This document shows, piece after piece, positions 1-4,908 of a stretch of 5,180 bases of DNA. Every line of letters starts with the position of its first letter. Position 1 is the first letter of the stretch. The stretch is from NCBI GenBank assembly GCA_946479055.1, contig CAMLEX010000406.1:1-5180 (forward strand), in the 5' to 3' direction. The stretch is from an uncultured Bacteroidota bacterium (GTDB taxonomy: Bacteria; Bacteroidota; Bacteroidia; Chitinophagales; Chitinophagaceae). The translations under genes were made by a program, and so were the position numbers. The notes beneath the pieces are model-generated. The model was not told the DNA's origin. It did not search any database and was given only the letters and a program-made list of their open reading frames with translations.

Positions 1-1
1 G

Positions 2-172
2 AGTGGAGATATTGCTACCGAAAAATTGAAATGGATTTCATTGATTGAAGAATATGCACATTTTTCAAATCCTGACTTCGTGCATGCTTTTTTCGGAAAG
101 ATGACGAAAGAACAAATTGGTTACCTGGCTTATAAACATACCGATCACCATCTCCGGCAATTTAATATTTAG
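2..172 (+). CDS. DUF1569 / DinB-like protein, C-terminal end only
   Basis: Fifty-six codons are open from the left edge to a TAG at 170-172; the start lies outside the window. The visible end carries the pattern HAFFGKMTKEQIGYLAYKH followed directly by TDHHLRQF. This matches how I remember the C-terminus of DUF1569 proteins, which belong to the DinB/YfiT four-helix-bundle superfamily: a 'HPxFGxMTxEQWGxLxYKHxDHHLRQF' type ending whose histidines are candidate metal ligands. Family members are small (about 150-180 residues) cytoplasmic proteins of unproven function; DinB relatives include metal-dependent thiol transferases. The gene ends 45 bases before the stop codon of the protease, which runs towards it. 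The family call rests on motif memory only, but the ending is distinctive. Confidence 0.72.
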   Translation, partial: SGDIATEKLKWISLIEEYAHFSNPDFVHAFFGKMTKEQIGYLAYKHTDHHLRQFNI

Positions 173-191
173 ATGAGCTGAATTGAAATTA

Positions 192-219
192 AAATGCCAG
201 GAAGTTAATTGCGGCATTT
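192..219. terminator. Possible weak bidirectional hairpin between convergent genes
   Basis: AAATGCC (192-198) and GGCATTT (213-219) form a 7-bp perfect stem around a 14-base loop. It lies between the ends of two convergent genes and touches the protease stop codon (218-220). Read on the minus strand it is followed by the T-rich stretch TAATTTCAATT; on the plus strand there is no T-run. The position fits a shared terminator, but the stem is short and the loop is long. Confidence 0.25.
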
Positions 220-1051
220 ATAATTCACCCTGCAAGTATTGCAGCGCCACTGTTCCTTTAATTGCCCAGGTTTGGCGGGTAGTAGGTTGCCCCGCGAAAA
301 TAACCCCGATAAACCGGTAGACAACCTGGTTATCAGCATTCCTGAACTTGCCAAATACGGGAGCACCAGAATAGCCCTGCGCAGCATAAGGTTTGATAAA
401 ATAATAATAACGGGCGGTTCCATTCAGGATAGCCCGGGCACTATCAGAAGTGGCGGGAAAATTAAGTTGCAGGGAAGCATCATAATCAGTAAATCCATCC
501 TGATTAACCTTGCCTTCAAGGCGCTGCTGCCGGGAGTAAAATGCAGGAATACTCCCCGGGTTGGTGGGATAACCAAATGCTACTACTTCCTCCGGCCCGA
601 CATTAAGATAGTCCTCATCAATAAGGTCGTTAATAAAAAGGATGTCCGCATCTTCGGGTGTCTTCACGGGTATCTTTAACAAGTCGATCCGGTCAACCAT
701 ACTGAATATTTCGGTGGCACCGGTAATCTCTTCACTAATGTCGATAGCCATTACCTTCAATTCATAAGATTTCTTTACCGGGTATTTCAAAAATAAAGTG
801 TCAGCACTGAAAGTGATAGCTTGCTTAAGCGGACTCATGCCCTTGATCGCATGATAGTTGCTTACTAAAAAAGTGGTGTCGCCCGACCTGTAAAAAAATG
901 CGGTGCCGGTATGTTGCTGCTTATCGGTGACTACGAAAATCGGGTAGCTGTATTTCGCTAAAGATTGATTATAGCTTGATTGCGCCGACGACAAAAGGGG
1001 GAATACCAGTATGCAGGCAGGAACCAAAAAAAATAAATATCGGGTTTTCAT
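218..1051 (-). CDS. Secreted trypsin-like serine protease (chymotrypsin fold)
   Basis: This encodes 277 residues. Residues 1-24 form a Sec signal peptide: basic MKTR, a hydrophobic core, then LLSSAQ with likely cleavage near A23 or Q24, so the protein is probably periplasmic or secreted. The rest reads as a trypsin-like peptidase domain. GTAFFY (49-54) precedes FLVSNYHAI, where H67 is the catalytic histidine in the usual 'LVTxxHv' setting. VDRIDLLKIPV gives D123 (or D120) as the aspartate. AQGYSGAPVFG gives S228 in the GxSGxPv nucleophile motif. FIGVIFAG (247-254) is the typical strand after the nucleophile. The size suits a single protease domain with no PDZ or other extra module. The substrate cannot be inferred. 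The ATG lacks a Shine-Dalgarno site, as is normal in Bacteroidota, and was chosen because the signal peptide begins there. The gene stands alone and converges with the DUF1569 gene. The triad assignment is by eye. Confidence 0.8.
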   Translation of the reverse strand: MKTRYLFFLVPACILVFPLLSSAQSSYNQSLAKYSYPIFVVTDKQQHTGTAFFYRSGDTTFLVSNYHAIKGMSPLKQAITFSADTLFLKYPVKKSYELKVMAIDISEEITGATEIFSMVDRIDLLKIPVKTPEDADILFINDLIDEDYLNVGPEEVVAFGYPTNPGSIPAFYSRQQRLEGKVNQDGFTDYDASLQLNFPATSDSARAILNGTARYYYFIKPYAAQGYSGAPVFGKFRNADNQVVYRFIGVIFAGQPTTRQTWAIKGTVALQYLQGEL

Positions 1052-1381
1052 GGTGGGATGTAATTTACCTGAATACCGATGGAAAAAAGGTTATGAAAAT
1101 GCAAATATTACCCGCTGATGTCGTGTTTAATCCCCACTTATCGGTCTGTTGATCAATACTAATTTTCGACAAGTTGGTGCTCCCTGATTGGGATTTCTTT
1201 CTCAACAGTTTAATTGCATTGTACGTCGTTGGTTGATGGAGGAAAACAGCAGCTATGAATTACAACTAAAATTGATGTGAAAAAATTTTGCAACTTTTAT
1301 TTATTCACCTGCTATAGGAACTACCGGAATTTTTTCGAATATTTATGGACCAAAACAAACGAACCCTAACCACCCACCACC
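1052..1381. other. Divergent intergenic region, 330 bases
   Basis: This spacer separates the starts of the minus-strand protease and the plus-strand 128-residue gene, so both promoters should lie here. For the protease, the minus strand of 1102-1110 reads TAATATTTG, one base longer than the Bacteroidota -7 box TAnnTTTG, about 50 bases before the ATG; no matching -33 TTG was seen. For the plus-strand gene, TTTTG at 1286-1290 and TATAGG at 1313-1318 are only a rough pair. An 8-bp palindrome, TTGATCAA, lies at 1149-1156. The leader before 1382 is rich in A and C (AACCACCCACCACC) with no Shine-Dalgarno site. No gene is supported here. Confidence 0.45.
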
Positions 1382-1768
1382 ATGTACCTGAATAAGCACC
1401 TCATCTGCTCGATTACCCGGTATCCGAAAACTATGGATCTGACCTTAGAAGATTTGATAGAAGCCTTACAATACAAACTTCCGGGAATGGACCTGGAAGG
1501 CACAACATTCCGGGGCGGATTTGAAATCTTTATTCCCATTGAAGGAGTAACCTATATAAATGATGATGGCCTGGAGCGCCAGCATTATTTTATCATTACG
1601 GTGGATTCTATCAAAAATGTAATCAGGATATATATCTATAGGGAAGAACGCCTGAACGCCGCATTTGCTGAGATCAGAATCCCCTTTTGCAACATCTTTT
1701 ATGCGATAAAAGAATATGTGAAGGAACACCGGGCCGTTGATAAACTACTTGGCAGAATCATTACCTGA
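1382..1768 (+). CDS. Hypothetical protein, 128 residues, no recognised family
   Basis: I do not recognise this protein. It has no signal peptide or membrane segment and is probably cytoplasmic. The pattern suggests a compact alpha/beta fold. A helix (LTLEDLIEALQYKL, about 20-33) is followed by alternating hydrophobic strands (FEIFIPIEGVTYI, about 47-59; HYFIITVD, 68-75; VIRIYIYREE, 80-89; FAEIRIPF, 94-101). A C-terminal helix (IFYAIKEYVKEHRAVDKLL, about 105-123) ends the protein. The ATG at 1382 is used here, but the ATG at 1433 (M18) starts just before the first predicted helix. The 17 residues before it (MYLNKHLICSITRYPKT) look unstructured, so the shorter 111-residue form is equally possible. 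Neither start has a Shine-Dalgarno site. The ordered hydrophobic pattern, with acidic and aromatic residues in place, argues for a real gene. It appears to be a single-gene unit with wide spacers on both sides. Confidence 0.7.
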   Translation: MYLNKHLICSITRYPKTMDLTLEDLIEALQYKLPGMDLEGTTFRGGFEIFIPIEGVTYINDDGLERQHYFIITVDSIKNVIRIYIYREERLNAAFAEIRIPFCNIFYAIKEYVKEHRAVDKLLGRIIT

Positions 1769-1863
1769 TCTTCAACAGAGGTTTTTACACACGATAAAGC
1801 CTTTTCGTTTCATGCGCACTACTAATACTATCCAGGCCAAAACGTAGCATTTCATATTAACGA

Positions 1864-1956
1864 ATGGTACGATTTATTTCCTCAGGCAAATTCCTATTCT
1901 TTTCATTGAGCGGCGCCATCCTTTTCATGTCTGGGTGTTTTGCTGCAGCTTTGTAA
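1864..1956 (+). CDS. Doubtful 30-codon lipoprotein-signal-like peptide or remnant
   Basis: ATG at 1864 opens a 30-residue frame: a short basic start (MVR, then K9), a hydrophobic stretch FLFFSLSGAILFM (10-22), and SGC at 23-25 resembling a lipobox ([L/V/I]-[A/S/T]-[G/A]-C), followed by FAAAL and a TAA at 1954-1956. The arrangement is that of a lipoprotein signal peptide with almost nothing after the cysteine. The same frame continues open for 26 more codons beyond the TAA, to the TAA at 2035-2037, so this could be the front of a lipoprotein gene broken by a nonsense change. It could also be chance in AT-rich DNA. No Shine-Dalgarno site is visible. Confidence 0.2.
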   Translation: MVRFISSGKFLFFSLSGAILFMSGCFAAAL

Positions 1957-2050
1957 TGTTTTGTGCAAGGGCAATCACCTACTGTTTCCGGCAGGTACTC
2001 TTTATTTGATTTGGCTCTCCCTTTTTGTGTCCGTTAAAAATGAAAACCGT

Positions 2051-2067
2051 GGCTCGTGTCACGAACC
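2051..2067. promoter_or_regulatory. Imperfect palindrome, possible operator
   Basis: GGCTCGTG (2051-2058) and CACGAACC (2060-2067) are inverted around one central T, with seven of eight positions pairing. The core TCGTG-T-CACGA is perfect. It is about 60-80 bases upstream of the -7-like box at 2129, a suitable place for a dimeric regulator upstream of the oxidoreductase promoter. No regulator gene lies next to it, so this is positional inference only. Confidence 0.25.
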
Positions 2068-2128
2068 GGAATTAATATCTTGTAGCTTTAAACAGGGGCT
2101 GAATGGAAAACTTTTTCATTTACCTGTA

Positions 2129-2136
2129 TACATTTG
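2129..2136 (+). promoter_or_regulatory. Bacteroidota-type -7 promoter box for the oxidoreductase gene
   Basis: TACATTTG matches the Bacteroidota -7 consensus TAnnTTTG exactly. Transcription would begin at about 2141-2143, giving a leader of about 65 bases before the ATG at 2206. The -33 TTG expected about 20 bases further upstream is not present; that stretch reads ATGGAAAACTTTTTC. The match is therefore half of a promoter, supported by position and orientation. Confidence 0.4.
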
Positions 2137-2205
2137 TAAAAGAATTTTCTTCTGCCAGCCTGATCTTTAGCAGCAAACAAAACCATTCAACAAAACCATC
2201 GCTAT

Positions 2206-3477
2206 ATGAAACGAATTTCATTTATAAGAAATAGCGCCGCCATTTCAGCCGTAATTATTTTAAAGCCGGGAATCATTTTTGGTTCAAAGGCAAATTCAGC
2301 CATCAGGATGGGGATCATTGGATGTGGCAACAGGGGCACTGCTGTGATCTCCTCGATGTCGAAGCATACCAATATTAGTATTATTGCAATGGCTGATCTG
2401 TTTGAAGATAAGTTGAAAACGATAGCTCCAAAATTAAACCAGCTAAATACAGCTAAAGGATTTCCCGCCATATCACCAGCAAATATTTTCCAGGGTTCAA
2501 AAGCTTACCTCAAACTACTTGAATTAAAAGAGGTGGATGCGGTGCTTATCTCTTCACCGGCATATACCCACCCTACTTTTATGGAAGCAGCCGTTGCGGC
2601 AGGCAAACATGTGTATTGTGAAAAACCGGTAGCTACTGATGTTGAAGGATGTAAAAGGATTCAACAAGTGGGTAAAGGATTGGATGGAAAATTAAGCGTG
2701 GTGATCGGTTTCCTGATCAGGTATGCTACACCGTATGTTGAAATGGTGAAAAGAATTCAGCGGGCAGATATCGGCGAGCTCGTCAATGCACAGCTTTACT
2801 ATTTTTCTTCCGGCACCAAAATACATGAATTCAAAAATGTTTCTGAAAATGAATTCAGGATACGGAACCATTATCATTTCCATGCACTGTCAGGTGGTAT
2901 ATTATTAGACCAGGGCATTCACATGCTGGATGTGTGCAACTGGACGCTCAAAGCCAATCCTGCAAAAGCTATAGGCACAGGCGGAGATAAAGGTGGCCCG
3001 GATATCGGCGATGCCTGGAATAATTACCAGGTGCTCTACCAGTATCCCGGTAATGCAAATGTGAGTTTTCATTCTACACAGGTGGGTCCCAGCTTCGGTG
3101 ACGTTTGTTGCAGGTTCATCGGTACAAAAGGCATTGCTGAAGCACACTATAGCGGTGGTGTATTTATCAATGGCGACAATAAATGGGATTCAGGTATTGC
3201 TAAATCAGGCGGCGAATTGACTCCCCAGCAACAAGCCGCCGGTGTATTCCTTTCTTCCCTGTACGATGCTGATGCAAACAAAGAGAAAGCTTTTATAACC
3301 AGTATAGAAACTGGCCATCACCTGAACGAAACCGCATCTGGCACAGCGTCTACACTTAGTGCTATTTTAGGCAGAGAAGCTGCAGCAACAGGAAAGCAAA
3401 TGAGCTGGGACGATATGCTTCGTTCATCCCAACAATATGATCCTAAACTTAATTTGTCACAGTTTGATAAAGCATAG
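2206..3477 (+). CDS. Gfo/Idh/MocA family NAD(P)-dependent oxidoreductase with leader peptide
   Basis: This encodes 423 residues, a usual length for the exported Gfo/Idh/MocA oxidoreductases of Bacteroidota. A Rossmann domain begins at about 33: IRMGIIGCGNRGTA holds the GxGxxG dinucleotide loop (G39-G44). The acidic D64 in MADLF, ending the second strand, favours NAD over NADP. AGKHVYCEKPVA (132-143) carries the family EKP motif with K140. In the C-terminal alpha/beta domain, GGILLDQGIHMLD (230-242) matches the catalytic GGxxxDxGxH pattern, giving D235 and H239. Members oxidise or reduce sugars, inositols or related polyols, and some use NAD in glycoside hydrolysis (GH109); the substrate here cannot be told. 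Residues 1-30 resemble the Tat leader common in relatives (RRxFIxNSA), but the second arginine is I4 and a lysine (K20) interrupts the hydrophobic core, so export is uncertain. The ATG was chosen because it includes this leader. There is no Shine-Dalgarno site. It is a single-gene unit. Confidence 0.9.
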   Translation: MKRISFIRNSAAISAVIILKPGIIFGSKANSAIRMGIIGCGNRGTAVISSMSKHTNISIIAMADLFEDKLKTIAPKLNQLNTAKGFPAISPANIFQGSKAYLKLLELKEVDAVLISSPAYTHPTFMEAAVAAGKHVYCEKPVATDVEGCKRIQQVGKGLDGKLSVVIGFLIRYATPYVEMVKRIQRADIGELVNAQLYYFSSGTKIHEFKNVSENEFRIRNHYHFHALSGGILLDQGIHMLDVCNWTLKANPAKAIGTGGDKGGPDIGDAWNNYQVLYQYPGNANVSFHSTQVGPSFGDVCCRFIGTKGIAEAHYSGGVFINGDNKWDSGIAKSGGELTPQQQAAGVFLSSLYDADANKEKAFITSIETGHHLNETASGTASTLSAILGREAAATGKQMSWDDMLRSSQQYDPKLNLSQFDKA

Positions 3478-3673
3478 GGAAGCCGTTTAATTCACCAGCA
3501 TAATTACTATTATGGGCTTTAAAAAAGTCACGTATACTTATTCATTTGATAGCAAGACCAGGATAAATAATGAAAAAGCAGTAACCAATAATGGTAGCAT
3601 TATATTATAAACATATACTTATTTTTAAAAGGTCAAAAAAAATTGTGTAAATCGCTCTTACGGAAGGGGACAA

Positions 3674-3935
3674 ATGATTCTATTTCCTCAATCTGGTTTT
3701 ACAAGGCGCAAAGATTGCCTCTCACAATTTAATCTGGCAAAATTCCGGATTGGAGATTGGACAAAATATTTGTCAGATTATCATTTTATAAAATCAAAAA
3801 AGAGGAATAGAGGTTGCACTGCAGGCTAAGAATATTTTGGGCTATTCAAAGAATATGTATTGGATGTGTTACAAAAAAAGGTTTTACAAACAGGCAGCTG
3901 ATTTTAAAACAACTTTATCACTACTCAACGATTAA
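3674..3935 (+). pseudogene. Possible small gene of about 86 codons split by a frameshift
   Basis: One plus-strand frame is open from about 3629, with an ATG at 3674, and runs to a TAA at 3827-3829. It would give 51 residues beginning MILFPQSGFTRRKDC. A second frame is open from 3792 to a TAA at 3933-3935 and reads like a helical protein end (RGIEVALQAKNILGYSKN, then FYKQAADFKTTLSLLND). The two frames overlap at a run of six A (3796-3801). Skipping one A there joins them into an 86-residue basic protein. I do not recognise the product, and AT-rich DNA of this length can be open by chance. If real, it is a frameshifted remnant or a homopolymer sequencing error. Confidence 0.28.
3731..3751 (+). 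repeat. Short hairpin AATCTGG / CCGGATT
   Basis: AATCTGG (3731-3737) can pair with CCGGATT (3745-3751) around a seven-base loop, giving seven pairs including one G-U as RNA. AATCTGG also occurs at 3690-3696 as a direct repeat. There is no T-run after it, so it is not a standard terminator. Confidence 0.3.
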
Positions 3936-3980
3936 ATAATGATAAAGCTCATCAGGATGCCGCCCATTTTGTAAAACCTT
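3878..3980. repeat. Perfect 13-bp inverted repeat, 103 bases end to end
   Basis: AAGGTTTTACAAA (3878-3890) is repeated exactly in inverted form as TTTGTAAAACCTT (3968-3980), with 77 bases between. A third, shorter copy, GGTTTTACAA, lies in direct orientation at 3695-3704. The arrangement resembles the ends of a miniature inverted-repeat element, but the flanks (ACAAAA on the left, GCTTGG on the right) show no target-site duplication. Confidence 0.45.
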
Positions 3981-3982
3981 GC

Positions 3983-4018
3983 TTGGTGGTAATGCTGGTA
4001 ATGTTTAATTACCACCAA
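3983..4018. terminator. Strong hairpin between convergent genes, likely terminator of the minus-strand gene
   Basis: TTGGTGGTAAT (3983-3993) and ATTACCACCAA (4008-4018) form a perfect 11-bp stem around 14 bases. It begins 32 bases past the stop of the minus-strand 145-residue gene. On that strand it is followed, about six bases later, by GGTTTTAC, a weak T-run; on the plus strand no T-run follows. The loop contains a second GGTAAT (3997-4002) that can pair with the same ATTACC (4008-4013) over a five-base loop, so two exclusive hairpins are possible. Confidence 0.45.
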
Positions 4019-4050
4019 ACCACGGCTATTTATTTGTAAATCCTTTGCCG

Positions 4051-4488
4051 CTAACGTTCCATCTCTGCATACTCCCAGGCAGTTTCATTAGTGGCTGTTA
4101 GCTGCATTGTTCCATTGGATGTTAACACCACATTTTTCAGTTTATAAAATCCTGATTTATAATTATCAGGTATGGCCAGTCCTTCCACTTTAGCCTGAGA
4201 AGGAATATCGCCACCATCACCCTTACAAACGGTTTCAAGAACTTCAATAGATTTCATGGGGCAAAAATACATAACCATTTTACCAGGATAGCTTTCAAGG
4301 CGTACCGGTGATAAATTTGCGGTCACTGTTTCACCATGAGTCAATTTCCCTTCTTTCATTCTTTGTTGTAAAACATTTGGCTGGGAGAAGGAGCTGATAA
4401 TTACTTGTGTTGATTTGCCTGGCTCAGGCTGCGGGTTCCGTTTAGCACCAAAAAGATTTCCAAACAGAGGGTTGTATTCTCTTTTCAT
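4051..4488 (-). CDS. Hypothetical protein, 145 residues, no recognised family
   Basis: I do not recognise this protein. It has no signal peptide or membrane helix, so it is probably cytoplasmic. Residues 1-27 are polar and proline-rich with a repeated short motif (NPLFGNLFGAKRNPQPEPG), probably flexible. The rest alternates strand-like pieces and turns: TQVIISSF (27-34), GETVTANLSPVRLES (52-66), KMVMYFCPM (70-78), FYKLKNVVLT (114-123) and GTMQLTATNETAWEY (126-140). This suggests a small beta-rich domain. Two cysteines, C76 and C88, lie near the middle. An amphipathic stretch at 38-46 (NVLQQRMKE) could be one short helix. The ATG is preceded by AATTAAGAGAT, at best a weak ribosome site placed very close. 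A balanced protein-like composition and an ordered hydrophobic pattern over 145 codons support a real gene. It is a single unit with a hairpin after its end. Confidence 0.72.
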   Translation of the reverse strand: MKREYNPLFGNLFGAKRNPQPEPGKSTQVIISSFSQPNVLQQRMKEGKLTHGETVTANLSPVRLESYPGKMVMYFCPMKSIEVLETVCKGDGGDIPSQAKVEGLAIPDNYKSGFYKLKNVVLTSNGTMQLTATNETAWEYAEMER

Positions 4489-4908
4489 ATCTCTTAATTT
4501 TTAAGTTTCAATGAATTTCAAACAGCACGATCTTGTTTTATTTCATGCAATAATCACGCCATGGAGTTATAAGCACAGCCCACAAATGCAAGTATTATTT
4601 ATTATTTTTTTAGCCCTCTTTGCTATGAAGGAAACAGGTTACAGGAGCCAATGATATAGATGGGTTCAAAAAATAAAACTCAAAATTTTCCTGCCGTTGA
4701 TGTCTCAATAAAATAGTGAATTGGGTTTTTCTTCTATCAACGACTCGAATAGCAGAATCAACAAATCCGATCGTTTTGAAACCTCAAAATCTGCAAGCAT
4801 TTTTCATATAAATAATATACCTGAAGATTAACACCATAGTCAACCTTAATTGAACTCTTTCAACTAATTTCACCGGCCTTTACAAAATAACCTATTCACA
4901 ATCAAATC
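4489..4908. other. Divergent intergenic region, 420 bases
   Basis: This AT-rich spacer between the starts of the minus-strand 145-residue gene and the plus-strand membrane protein should contain both promoters. No perfect TAnnTTTG box was found for either. The nearest on the minus strand is TGCATTTG (4583-4590, one mismatch), about 95-100 bases from the start. A small inverted repeat, TTGAA-CTCT-TTCAA, lies at 4850-4863, about 45 bases before the ATG at 4909. Only very short open frames occur, and none is supported. Confidence 0.4.

Larger units (their letters stand above)
1769..2205. other. Intergenic region, 437 bases, with possible remnant and promoter
   Basis: This AT-rich spacer lies between the 128-residue gene and the oxidoreductase. 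It contains the 30-codon open frame at 1864-1956, an imperfect palindrome at 2051-2067, a TAGCTTTA box at 2083-2090 (one mismatch from the Bacteroidota -7 box), the perfect TACATTTG box at 2129-2136, and an 11-bp direct repeat just before the oxidoreductase start. A 76-codon frame beginning with TTG at 1940 has a cysteine-rich, unprotein-like composition and is not called. No clear terminator follows the 128-residue gene. Confidence 0.5.
3478..4050. other. Gene-poor, repeat-containing spacer, 573 bases
   Basis: This AT-rich stretch lies between two convergent genes, with no long open frame. Items inside it are a 32-codon ATG frame (3512-3610) whose product, MGFKKVTYTYSFDSKTRINN onward, looks vaguely protein-like but matches nothing I know; a possible frameshifted small gene at 3674-3935; a hairpin at 3731-3751 and a small palindrome at 3760-3774; three copies of a GGTTTTACAA motif, two forming a perfect 13-bp inverted repeat; and a strong hairpin at 3983-4018. 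The mixture suggests decayed genes or a small non-autonomous element, but no transposase motif is visible. Confidence 0.45.

Noticed and set aside
239..679. Plus-strand open frame of 146 codons opposite the protease gene
   Set aside because: It lies entirely antisense to the protease, whose signal peptide and catalytic motifs are clear, and its product resembles no protein family.
1188..1280. Plus-strand frame ending ...RRWLMEENSSYELQLKLM at a TGA (1278-1280)
   Set aside because: It looked like a protein tail, but the frame is only 30 codons long after a TGA at 1185, and I recognise no family; too short to call.
1466..1729. Minus-strand open frame opposite the 128-residue gene
   Set aside because: Its product has no ordered structure pattern and it is antisense to the better plus-strand frame; treated as a shadow.
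1940..2170. Seventy-six-codon plus-strand frame starting with TTG
   Set aside because: It has a rare start codon, no ribosome site, many cysteines and no recognisable motif, and it runs through the likely promoter of the next gene.
2202..3147. Several minus-strand open frames opposite the oxidoreductase (2202-2471, 2692-2883, 2905-3147)
   Set aside because: All are antisense to a gene with intact family motifs and show no independent protein features.
3512..3610. Thirty-two-codon ATG frame after the oxidoreductase
   Set aside because: The product is slightly protein-like (KKVTYTYSFDSKTR) but has no known match and no start signal; noted inside the spacer entry only.
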